DNA of 25,210 bases from Palsa-948 sp964481195 (lineage in GTDB: Bacteria; Bacteroidota; Bacteroidia; Palsa-948). The notes below the pieces were generated by a model, which did no database searches, was not told the DNA's origin, and worked only from the letters and a program-made list of their open reading frames with translations. The DNA lies in NCBI GenBank assembly GCA_964481195.1, contig CAYZTB010000042.1:1-25210 (forward strand), read 5' to 3'. Both the position numbers and the translations under genes were made by a program. This document shows, in pieces, positions 19,201 through 25,009 of this stretch; position 1 is the first letter of the stretch, and each line of letters opens with the position of its first letter.

Positions 19201-20666
19201 CAACACTTGCCGAGCCAGCACTTTTAACTAATACGTTAGTCGCCATAACTTTTAACGGACAAAACATTAGTTGTAATGGACTGAGTGATGGAAGTATTGG
19301 TCTTACAGTAGCTGGCGGAACAACTGCTTACGCCTATGCGTGGAGTAATTCTCAAACCACACAAAATATAAGTGGTTTAAATGCCAATACATATTCTGTT
19401 ATTGTTACCGATGTGAACGGGTGTAGTACAACAAATACAATCACACTAACACAGCCGACAATACTTACAAATACAATTTCTATCAGCAGCAATTATAGCG
19501 GTCAGAATATTAGTTGCAATGGAGCAAGTGATGGCAGTATCAATCTTACTGTATCAGGAGGCACTACAGCATACACCTACAATTGGAGCAATGGAGCAAC
19601 TACACAAAACGTATCTGCATTAATTGCCGGAATGTATTCTGTAACTATTACAGATGTAAATGGATGTTCGAAGGTGGATACATTAACTCTTAGTCAGCCA
19701 CTGCCAATTCAGCTATCATCAGTAATAGCCAACGTAACTTGTAATAGTTTCACCAATGGAGGCATAAATTTATCGGCTACAGGCGGCACACCTGGTTATT
19801 TATATAACTGGAGTAACGCAAGTACAACACAACATTTAACTGGAATAGGAGCAGGCAGTTATACGGTTGTAGTAACAGATACAAATGGATGCTCCAATTC
19901 ACTTGTTAATTTAGTTATTCAAGATAATCCGATTTTGCTTTCTTCACTATCTAATAATGTAAAATGTAATAAATTTAGCAACGGATCAATTTCTACAAAC
20001 ATAACAGGAGGGGTAACCCCATTTCAGTATGCTTGGTCAAACGGATCAACTACACAAAACTTATCTGGCCTTACTGCAGGTTTATATTTTGTACTTGTAA
20101 CAGATTCAAATAATTGCTCAACAACGGATACTATACAAATTTTAGAGCCCGATACAGTTGCCGCTTCTTATATCCTTAGCGGATTTCCTAATGGATATAA
20201 CATTTCTCTGAACGGAGCGTCTGATGGCAGTATTGATCTTTCTGTAATAGGAGGAACTAATCCATATAGTTATTTATGGTCTACCGGGGCTACTGCACAA
20301 GATTTAGGAAATTTAACAGCTGGAAATTATTTTGTTCAGATTTTGGATTCTAATGGTTGCGCAATAGTTATTTCATTAAATCTCACAGAACCGTATGTTC
20401 TTCAGTTGCCGAATGGACTTTCGCCAAATGGTGATGGGCTGAACGATTATTTTGTTATTCATGGATTGGAATCTTATCCCGATAACGAACTAACAGTATA
20501 TAACCGATGGGGCAACCTTGTTTATTCTAAATCGGAATACAAAAATGATTGGGACGGAAGAAGCAGAAACGGGGATTTTTTACCTGAGGCAACTTATTTT
20601 GTCGTGCTAAAAATTAATGCACCCAAAGAAATAACCTTAACTGGCTATGTAGTGGTTAAACAATAA
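13248..20666 (+). CDS. Giant SprB-repeat adhesin with T9SS type B (CHU_C-like) sorting domain
   Basis: This 2472-aa protein has a signal peptide (1-21, ending SFAQGQ). An N-terminal Cys-rich domain (about 22-130) contains GGKCCGNNNC and YQIDCGPP. Several divergent Ig/SprB-like modules follow (about 230-1100). A SprB-repeat array then runs to about residue 2380. Each unit has the form ISCNGxSxGSIxL, GGTTAYTYAWSN, LxANTYSVLVTDVNGCT, TLTQP. The C-terminus (about 2383-2472) is a type B sorting domain: LPNGLSPNGDGLNDYF, VYNRWGNLVY, WDGR, ATYFVVLKI. Family knowledge: SprB of Flavobacterium johnsoniae is a mobile gliding adhesin, and type B cargo needs a PorP/SprF-like partner. One lies 27 nt downstream. 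SprB itself is much larger (over 6000 aa), so I call this SprB-like and not SprB. Adhesion, gliding or biofilm roles are all possible. A weak promoter-like TTTG (13194) and TAACTTCG (13214-13221) lie upstream at a non-standard 16-nt spacing. Confidence 0.93.
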   Translation: MSIKQIIVALSLLLSFSFAQGQTCTGAPNFNVNLIGQAAGSWTSPDHSRGGKCCGNNNCTSFDVKLDNNAAMINLEILSGAVPSGSLFYQIDCGPPIAVGNPICVVGSNTFTITFCKSGNNSNVYKITSIAKPTLPPNPTFARENCVNTLATLGFVPGSTTWNSVATGTVVAGAYNYLLSSTTSNAPTYTCLPGLPATIQYSVCGTPQNSICPGGASTYCNIFNINNYGLLSITVTPTSAGFCAGGSVAISASTAGGVPAYTYLWRDQGNTVVATGSAYTASVAGTYQLEVRDVVYDAATCPALFKSVPVVVTQPPTVNAGSNQTVCTSSPTASINGSITNATGGTWTGGLGTYSPNNTSQSISYTPHASEITAGSVTLTLTSTGAGGGCSNTSASVTITYPPLLANTVPSYTLACNASTTPIVPVISGGTQPYSYSWNNGATTSSIVAGSGVYCLTVTDSRGCTKASCSTITVPSALVISAGASGVAPPLSMTGSATVTPTGGTVPYTYLWSVSTTSQTTQIATALFSGSHSVVVTDANGCSKNASVVVQEPNCSDLVVTVTGTNVNCFGNTTGSATVTATGTAGAAPPYSYSWTSPAQTTQVISGLSAGIYQVLATTTVGCSSVQQITITEPALLSSSMSHTDVTLVGGNDGTATATITGGTTPYTYAWTPSGGTNSVATGLVMGNYTVSVIDAKGCALTNTVQVNQPSCTALVLNMSATNVSCFSGSNGTATASLLFGTAPYSYAWSVGGTTSTISAQLAGPLTVTVTDAVNCVLQNTITITQPTALTLTLVATDVLCYGGQTGTLNLTVAGGTFPYTYLWSNSITVEDQANLVKGLYAVTVTDSKGCTAVASATIGEPAVIAATSTHQNVTCKSGSDGAINATVSGGLGAYTYLWTNAATTKDLTGLVSGQYILSVTDGNGCVSSSALNIFINQPDSVSLSSFSVTCPVPGSGVARVDVFPIGGDGGPYTVSFNNGVSYLASGVYFSFLPVGATYSVYVKDGNNCISSLHLIIVNPAPSIASISFPNCNPIGIGTATVTITPAGGAGTPYLVSTNNGVSYSVKGDYIDTLAIGNTYTVVIKDTLGCLSLPSTIVIPDSISLNTVTSSFNGGYNISCNGLSNGTINLTASGGKTPYTFLWNNGATTYATKDLTNVPAANYTLTITDANGCTKLLVVPMTQPLALAATSTVSTNYNGSSVSCFGSTNGAIDLTVSGGTTAYTYAWSNSQTTEDITGLSATTYSVLITDANGCTKTNTVTLTQPALLTNTVVAATYNGQNISCNGLSDGSIGLTVAGGTTAYTYAWSNSQTTQNISGLNANTYSVLVTDVNGCTSTNTVTLTQPAVLSNTIAISSNYNGQDISCNGLSNGSIGLTVAGGTTAYTYAWSNSQTTQNISGLNANTYSVLVTDVNGCTTTNTVTLTEPAVLTNTISISSNYNGQNISCNGLSDGSIGLTVAGGTTAYTYAWSNSQTTQNISGLNANTYSVLVTDVNGCTTTNTVTISQPLALTTTLAISSNFNGQNISCNGLSDGGIDLTVAGGTTAYTYAWSNSQTTQNISGLNANTYSVLVTDVNGCTTTNTIIVTQPALLTNTVVAATFNGQNISCNGLSDGSIGLTVSGGTTAYTYAWSNSQTTQNISGLNANTYSVLVTDVNGCTTTNTITLTQPAVLTNTVVAATYNGQNISCNGLSNGSVGLTVAGGTTAYTYAWSNSQTTQNISGLNANTYSVLVTDVNGCTTTNTITLTQPAALTNTISVSSNYNGQNISCNGLSNGSINLNVLGGTTAYTYNWSNTQTTQNISGLNANAYSVLVTDVNGCTATNTITLTQPAVLTNTISISSSYNGQNISCNGLSDGSIGLTVAGGTTAYTYAWSNSQTTQNISGLNANTYSVLVTDVNGCTTTNTTTLTEPALLTNTLVAATYNGQNISCNGLSDGSIGLTVSGGTTAYTYAWSNSQTTQNISGLNANTYSVLITDVNGCTTTNTATLAEPALLTNTLVAITFNGQNISCNGLSDGSIGLTVAGGTTAYAYAWSNSQTTQNISGLNANTYSVIVTDVNGCSTTNTITLTQPTILTNTISISSNYSGQNISCNGASDGSINLTVSGGTTAYTYNWSNGATTQNVSALIAGMYSVTITDVNGCSKVDTLTLSQPLPIQLSSVIANVTCNSFTNGGINLSATGGTPGYLYNWSNASTTQHLTGIGAGSYTVVVTDTNGCSNSLVNLVIQDNPILLSSLSNNVKCNKFSNGSISTNITGGVTPFQYAWSNGSTTQNLSGLTAGLYFVLVTDSNNCSTTDTIQILEPDTVAASYILSGFPNGYNISLNGASDGSIDLSVIGGTNPYSYLWSTGATAQDLGNLTAGNYFVQILDSNGCAIVISLNLTEPYVLQLPNGLSPNGDGLNDYFVIHGLESYPDNELTVYNRWGNLVYSKSEYKNDWDGRSRNGDFLPEATYFVVLKINAPKEITLTGYVVVKQ
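17043..19457 (+). repeat. Ten near-identical SprB repeat units of 240 or 243 bp
   Basis: Units start at 17043, 17283, 17526, 17769, 18012, 18252, 18492, 18735, 18978 and 19218. They are 80 or 81 codons long, depending on whether the linker is of the NTVVAATYNGQ type (15 residues to Gln) or the NTISISSNYNGQ type (16). More divergent units flank them at about 16803 and 19458. The protein sequence is almost invariant across the core (YAWSNSQTTQNISGLNAN), while synonymous bases differ between units. Each unit has two conserved Cys, in ISCNG and NGCT. Confidence 0.94.
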
Positions 20667-20693
20667 ATTAAAGATTTTTTTAAAAATAACAAT

Positions 20694-21620
20694 ATGAGAA
20701 TAGTAATTTTAGTTATCGCAATTTTATTTAACATAAACTTTTCCTACGGGCAAAGAGACATGCTTGTAAGCAAAAATGTTTTTAACGGCTTGCTATTAAA
20801 TCCTGCCTATGCTGGATCGCATACTTATTTTAGTACTGCTTTGCTTTATCGCTCGCAGTGGTCTGGTTTTGACGGAGCACCCTCTACACAAATCTTCGAA
20901 TTTGATGGACCCCTAGCAAAAGAAAAAATGGGAGTTGGGTTAGTTGTATCTCACGATAAAATAGGAGTGACTGATGAAACAGATATATATGTAAGCTACT
21001 CTTACAATATTAAAATAGGCGCTAGTAAATTAGCATTTGGATTGAGAGCAGGTGCTACCAGTTACACCTCTAAGCTAAGTACATTAACTGTATGGGATGC
21101 AGGCGATGCTTCATTTACGAATGACATTAGAACAAACCTAATACCTAAGTTTGGATTTGGAAGCTATTTCTATGGCGAAAATTATTTTGCCGGAATTGCC
21201 ATTCCTACGCTTATTGCTTACGACAACGATTACAGCTTTTCAATTGACATGGAGCAATCGTCTTTTTTGAAAAGACATTATTACATAAATGGCGGTTACA
21301 TCATGAATATTAATGAAAAACAAACCATGAAGTTTAAGCCTACACTCTTACTAAGATATGTGCCTGCTGCTCCTGTACAAGCTGACATAAGCGCAAGCAT
21401 GATTTACAAAGAAATGTTCACTTTTGGATTAGCCTACAGAACAGGGGCAGCCATGGTTGGCATGATTGAATACCGAACCTCGCAACGCATCCGAATAGGC
21501 TATGCATACGATTTTATGGTTTCTAAATTCCGAACCTATTCCGGGGGCAGCCACGAAATAGTTTTGGGATATGATTTTGGTGCCGGCAAGGACAAAAACG
21601 TTTCGCCACGATTTTTTTAA
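20694..21620 (+). CDS. PorP/SprF-family type IX secretion outer-membrane protein
   Basis: The 308-aa product has a signal peptide (1-19, ending FSYG) and then QRDMLVSKNVFNGLLLNPAYAG. The NPAYAG motif at 36-41 is the signature of the PorP/SprF family. RSQWSGFDGAPSTQ and KEKMGVGLVVSHDKIG are also typical. The remainder has alternating beta-strand character and ends in Phe-Phe, consistent with an outer-membrane barrel. Length matches the family (about 300-340 aa). Established work in Flavobacterium shows that SprF is needed for surface localisation of SprB, and that PorP-like proteins serve type B cargo generally. Its place directly after a type B adhesin argues that it is the dedicated partner of that adhesin and not the core PorP of the secretion machine. 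No other T9SS machinery gene (porK, porL, porM, porN, sov) is in the window. Confidence 0.93.
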   Translation: MRIVILVIAILFNINFSYGQRDMLVSKNVFNGLLLNPAYAGSHTYFSTALLYRSQWSGFDGAPSTQIFEFDGPLAKEKMGVGLVVSHDKIGVTDETDIYVSYSYNIKIGASKLAFGLRAGATSYTSKLSTLTVWDAGDASFTNDIRTNLIPKFGFGSYFYGENYFAGIAIPTLIAYDNDYSFSIDMEQSSFLKRHYYINGGYIMNINEKQTMKFKPTLLLRYVPAAPVQADISASMIYKEMFTFGLAYRTGAAMVGMIEYRTSQRIRIGYAYDFMVSKFRTYSGGSHEIVLGYDFGAGKDKNVSPRFF

Positions 21621-21672
21621 AGCATAATGCATAGTTCAATATAGCGTATGAGTTAACCTCAATAAAATTTTT

Positions 21673-23514
21673 ATGAAGTATTTAGCATTTTATTTTCTTA
21701 CATTTTTTTTCGTAGTACAATCTTTTAATATTACAATAGCGCAAGAGAAAAGCGCCAGCAAGGCGGTTGTAGATATTTCCACCAGCCAATATCAAATCAA
21801 AAACCTTGCTTTCAACTCTACGTTCTCAGACTTCGGTCTTTTCCCGTACAACTCAAGTAATTTCTTTTTTTCGTCAAACAGAGAAAATGAAAACACCGTC
21901 AACGCAAAAGCTTCTTTAAATTATAACAACCTGCCCTTTCTTGATATTTACGTTATCGTAAAAAATTCTGATACATCCTTTTCTGCTCCGTTTGCTTTGC
22001 CAGGCAATAAAGAAACACGCTTTAATGAAGGCCCTATTTTTTTTGATGCAGTAAGCAACTCATTTTTTATTACCCGCAACCAGTTTGATAAATCAAGGCG
22101 TCAACAAAGCCGCAAGGGCGTTAACCGTCTAAAATTATATATTGAAAACATTGAAGGATCTTCTTTTAAGAATTTTGGCGAATTTGAATACAACAGCAAC
22201 TTGTATTCTGTTGGTCACGCAGCATTAACACCGGACGGAAAAAAAATATTTTTCTCTTCCGATATGCCTGGAGGCATGGGAGGGCCGGATCTTTACGTTT
22301 GTACGAAGGATGGCGATAACTGGAGCAAGCCCAGAAACTTAGGAAATGCAATAAACACTTCTGGAAATGAGATGTTCCCGTTTGTTTCTGCCGATGGCAA
22401 ATTATATTTTTCCTCCAACGGACATTCTACACAATCAGGATTGGATATTTTTTCGGCAGAAATCAAAGGAGATGATTTCATTAATGTGAAAGTGTTGGGA
22501 CAACCTTTTAATTCAGATCAGGATGATTTTTCTTTCTACATCTATCCCGATAACAAATCAGGATATTTCTCTTCGGACAGAGCAGGTGGAAAAGGGGATG
22601 ACGACATTTATTCGTTTGCACTTAGCAATCCGATTTTGAAGGGTGTTGTTTATGATGAAAAGGGTATCGCACTACTGCCTTTTGTCAAGATAAAAATTAT
22701 GGATGATGATTTGAATGTAACGGAGTTAGTAACAGATTCCTTAGGTACTTTTGAATACGAAGCAGCTCCCAAAACAGATTACATCATAACAGCACACATT
22801 AGTGGATATGTTCAGGCTAAAAAAACTGCAAACACCAGCGGAAAATCTCGAGTTGATTTGGTCTTTAATTTAATTAAAGAAGATTACGGCATAGAAGGTA
22901 GTGTGCTCAATAAAGATAACCGTTCGGGAATACAGGGTGCGATTATAACTTTGATTGAAAAGAAAACAAAAAAAATAATTACTACCATTTCGGATTCAAA
23001 AGGGCATTTCAACCTGAATGTAGAAAAAGACAAAGAATATACGTTGCGAATTGAGAAATCAAAATTTATGACCAGCAACTCGGATATATCTACCAAGGAT
23101 ATGAAAATTGGAGTAGTAAAAAAAGAAGTGCTGATGGATGAACTGGTTGTTGGGAAGTCCATAAAAATTGAAAATGTATATTACGATGTAGCAAAATGGA
23201 ATATCAGAGCGGATGCAAAAATAGAATTGGATAAAATGGTAGAGCTAATGAATGAGAACCCGGGCATGGAAGTAGAGCTAAGTGCACATACCGATTCTCA
23301 GGGAAGCAACGCATCTAATTTAAAGCTTTCTGATAGCAGAGCGAAAGCCGTGGCAGCCTACATTATTTCTAAAGGCATTACAGCCAGTCGCGTTACAGGA
23401 AGAGGTTATGGAGAGAATAAGCTGCTCAATAATTGTAGCAATGGAGTTAAGTGCAGTGAGGCAGAACATCAGATCAATCGCAGAACAGAGTTTACGATCT
23501 TGAAGCTCCAGTAG
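21673..23514 (+). CDS. OmpA-family protein with WD40/PD40-like propeller and regulatory-like domains
   Basis: This 613-aa protein has a signal peptide (1-23, ending TIAQ). A beta-propeller of PD40-type repeats covers about 44-315 (TPDGKKIFFSSDMPGG at 186-201, SADGKLYFSSNG at 239-250, GYFSSDRAGGKGDDDIY at 297-313). Two carboxypeptidase-regulatory-like folds follow (about 321-397 and 406-492). The OmpA C-terminal peptidoglycan-binding domain is about 500-612: NVYYDVAKWNIR, ELSAHTDSQGSN, LKLSDSRAKAVAAYI, GRGYGE, NRRTEF. The order propeller, regulatory domain, OmpA is that of PorE of Porphyromonas gingivalis, but the N-terminal TPR region of PorE is absent. It starts 52 nt after the SprF-like gene. 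Likely role: a periplasmic anchor linking the adhesin or its SprF partner to peptidoglycan (inference). I see no Cys lipobox after the signal peptide, although PorE is reported as a lipoprotein. Confidence 0.92.
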   Translation: MKYLAFYFLTFFFVVQSFNITIAQEKSASKAVVDISTSQYQIKNLAFNSTFSDFGLFPYNSSNFFFSSNRENENTVNAKASLNYNNLPFLDIYVIVKNSDTSFSAPFALPGNKETRFNEGPIFFDAVSNSFFITRNQFDKSRRQQSRKGVNRLKLYIENIEGSSFKNFGEFEYNSNLYSVGHAALTPDGKKIFFSSDMPGGMGGPDLYVCTKDGDNWSKPRNLGNAINTSGNEMFPFVSADGKLYFSSNGHSTQSGLDIFSAEIKGDDFINVKVLGQPFNSDQDDFSFYIYPDNKSGYFSSDRAGGKGDDDIYSFALSNPILKGVVYDEKGIALLPFVKIKIMDDDLNVTELVTDSLGTFEYEAAPKTDYIITAHISGYVQAKKTANTSGKSRVDLVFNLIKEDYGIEGSVLNKDNRSGIQGAIITLIEKKTKKIITTISDSKGHFNLNVEKDKEYTLRIEKSKFMTSNSDISTKDMKIGVVKKEVLMDELVVGKSIKIENVYYDVAKWNIRADAKIELDKMVELMNENPGMEVELSAHTDSQGSNASNLKLSDSRAKAVAAYIISKGITASRVTGRGYGENKLLNNCSNGVKCSEAEHQINRRTEFTILKLQ

Positions 23515-23661
23515 AAGGGCAGACACAATGGGTAGCTGGGAATTATTACTCCGAGGGCAGTAAGAAACTATTTATTTTGAATCATCCCGCATGTTGGCTC
23601 TCCTTTGAGAAAGCGCAAGATCTAGAGTTCGTACATTCGTAAAAGCATGCGTATGCCAATA

Positions 23662-23702
23662 AAAATGCGAAAACAGCAGGAGGTTGCAAGCAGTCGCATT
23701 TT
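23662..23702. terminator. Inverted repeat with T-rich right arm, possible terminator of the adhesin operon
   Basis: AAAATGCGA at 23662-23670 and TCGCATTTT at 23694-23702 are perfect 9-bp complements. The 23-nt loop itself contains a small GCA/TGC pairing (23676-23678 with 23685-23687). The right arm ends in four T, and the left arm in the other orientation does the same, so it could stop transcription both ways. The long loop makes this a moderate call. It is the only such structure downstream of 23514. Confidence 0.45.
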
Positions 23703-23806
23703 AAATTATTACCTAAAAACATTCACGCAACTTCAAATGGATTCTTGATTAACCTCATTTTATTCATTTTTGCTTCCCAGTTAAACAAAATCAATAGATA
23801 TAATCA

Positions 23807-23837
23807 TTCGTTAATTAATAAATTTGTCTTATCTTTG
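23807..23837 (+). promoter_or_regulatory. Bacteroidetes-type promoter for the collagen-like gene
   Basis: TATCTTTG at 23830-23837 matches the TAnnTTTG -7 consensus. TTCG at 23807-23810, one base off TTTG, lies at the correct 19-nt spacing. The ATG at 23862 is 25 nt after the -7 element, leaving a short leader that consists largely of an AT repeat. Confidence 0.6.
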
Positions 23838-23845
23838 ACGCGTTA

Positions 23846-23859
23846 ATATATATATATAT
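23846..23859 (+). repeat. (AT)7 dinucleotide tract in the 5' leader
   Basis: Seven AT units lie between the -7 element and the start codon. The last AT plus the next G also makes an out-of-frame ATG at 23858-23860, 4 nt before the likely start at 23862. Length changes here would alter the leader and could affect expression. Confidence 0.85.
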
Positions 23860-23861
23860 GC

Positions 23862-24986
23862 ATGAAAAAACTTATCCTAATTTCAGCAATCTCCCTGCTC
23901 CTTCCCTTCGGGAAGGTAGGGATGGGTTTTCTATCTGCACAAAACGTGGCCATTAACACAACAGGTGCTGCTAATTCTACGCTTAGCATACTGGAAATAC
24001 TCCAAATAAGTTCCACTGCAAACACAAAAGGAATACATGTTACTCATTCGGGAGTAGTTGCAGGAACAGGTTATGGTATCTGGATAGAAGTAACCGGAGC
24101 AACAAATAAATATGCAATTGTTGTTCCAAATGGTGGAGGTAGTGCGGGTATTGGAATGATCTCCCCAGCAACATTATTCCATTCTGCAGGAACTATCAGC
24201 GTGGGTATTCCCTCAGGAGGACTTGGTGGCGCATCAGCCGCTACCGGACAACTTAATTTTTATAACTCCTCAAATTCAAACATTACAGGCATAAGATCAG
24301 GAGTTGCCACTTCAGCCGTCACCTATACACTGCCATCTGCTGACGGCACAAGTGGATATTTACTTTCTACAAATGGTTCCGGGGCTTTAAGCTGGATAGC
24401 CAACAGTGGAGCTACCGGCCCAACAGGCCCTACCGGCAGTACCGGTACAGCAGGAGCCACAGGTCCAACCGGGGTAGCAGGAACCAATGGCTCAACAGGG
24501 TCAACAGGTAATACCGGACCCACAGGCCCTGCGGGGGCAACCGGAGCAGTAGGAGGTGGTGGAATGACACTTGTTACGGCTGGATCAGATGTCGTGGCCA
24601 CAGATAATAACTGGGTAGATTTTACTGGGCTCAGTTTCGCAGTTACTGCTGGGACTACCTATCGATTTTATGCCACAATAATTTATACAGTAGTGGGTGC
24701 AATGAATGGTTCCAAATGGGCTGTTAGTGGACCCGCCTCGCCCACAATGCTGGGATATACTGTTAAAACCCCTGTTACCTCCACTATTTTCAACATGGAT
24801 GCATGTAATTCTTATGACCAGCCGGCCGCTACTGTCACTTCAGCATATGCCGCACCATCAGTGAATATTGTAATCATCGAAGGACTAATACAACCATCAG
24901 CTAATGGTACATTTATTATTCGCTTTGCATCAGAAAATGCCGCAGATATTACAGCAAAAGCAGGAAGCACACTCGAATACTGGTAG
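23862..24986 (+). CDS. Secreted collagen-like (GXY) repeat protein with fibre-like flanks
   Basis: The 374-aa product has an unusual signal peptide (1-27): the hydrophobic run LILISAISLLL is interrupted by PFGKVGMG before LSAQ. Residues about 28-180 resemble the N-terminal half of Bacteroidetes tail-fibre-like surface proteins (NVAINTTGAANSTLSILEI, TYTLPSADGTSGYLLSTNGSGALSW). Residues 183-230 are 16 uninterrupted GXY triplets (GPT, GST, GAT, GPA), a collagen-like segment expected to form a triple helix. Residues about 235-374 form a globular C-terminal domain ending LEYW, as in bacterial collagen-like proteins whose C-terminal domain trimerises. No T9SS sorting domain is visible, so the export route across the outer membrane is unclear. 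A related but broken reading frame starts 23 nt downstream. Use of ATG 23862 is supported by the signal peptide and the upstream promoter. Confidence 0.85.
   Translation: MKKLILISAISLLLPFGKVGMGFLSAQNVAINTTGAANSTLSILEILQISSTANTKGIHVTHSGVVAGTGYGIWIEVTGATNKYAIVVPNGGGSAGIGMISPATLFHSAGTISVGIPSGGLGGASAATGQLNFYNSSNSNITGIRSGVATSAVTYTLPSADGTSGYLLSTNGSGALSWIANSGATGPTGPTGSTGTAGATGPTGVAGTNGSTGSTGNTGPTGPAGATGAVGGGGMTLVTAGSDVVATDNNWVDFTGLSFAVTAGTTYRFYATIIYTVVGAMNGSKWAVSGPASPTMLGYTVKTPVTSTIFNMDACNSYDQPAATVTSAYAAPSVNIVIIEGLIQPSANGTFIIRFASENAADITAKAGSTLEYW
23892..23922 (+). repeat. REP-like palindrome inside the signal-peptide coding sequence
   Basis: Inner arms CCTTCCC (23900-23906) and GGGAAGG (23910-23916) enclose a TTC loop. 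Outer arms TCCCT (23892-23896) and AGGGA (23918-23922) also pair. The C-run, TTC, G-run form is like the short palindromic elements I know from intergenic DNA of many Bacteroidetes. It encodes most of the odd PFGKVGMG insert of the signal peptide. Confidence 0.65.
24408..24551 (+). repeat. Collagen-like GXY codon repeats (16 triplets)
   Basis: The 144 bp encode 16 Gly-X-Y triplets in a row, using mostly ACC/ACA Thr and GGC/GGT/GGA Gly codons in a 9-bp rhythm. Thr occupies the Y position most often, as in many bacterial collagen-like proteins where Thr replaces hydroxyproline. Confidence 0.92.
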
Positions 24987-25009
24987 CTGGGTCATATTTT
25001 TTTAAAGAA

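Larger units (their letters stand above)
23515..23861. other. 347-bp intergenic region
   Basis: No supported gene is seen here. It holds a hairpin at 23662-23702 near the middle and a promoter with an AT tract at the right end. A stop-free stretch continues out of frame past the OmpA gene stop to a TAA near 23642, but it has no start codon. No tRNA or mobile-element sequence was recognised. Confidence 0.6.

Noticed and set aside
17043..19457. Regularly spaced repeats that could suggest a CRISPR or satellite array
   Set aside because: The 240/243-bp units are in frame throughout one long CDS and encode SprB repeats; there are no short repeats with unique spacers.
23460..23642. Stop-free stretch overlapping the end of the OmpA gene in another frame
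   Set aside because: It has no ATG and no recognisable motif, and most of its left part lies over a real gene. About 60 codons without a stop can occur by chance.
24323..24601. 92-codon Pro/Val-rich open frame on the minus strand
   Set aside because: It is the antisense shadow of the GXY collagen codons; the composition is forced by the other strand.
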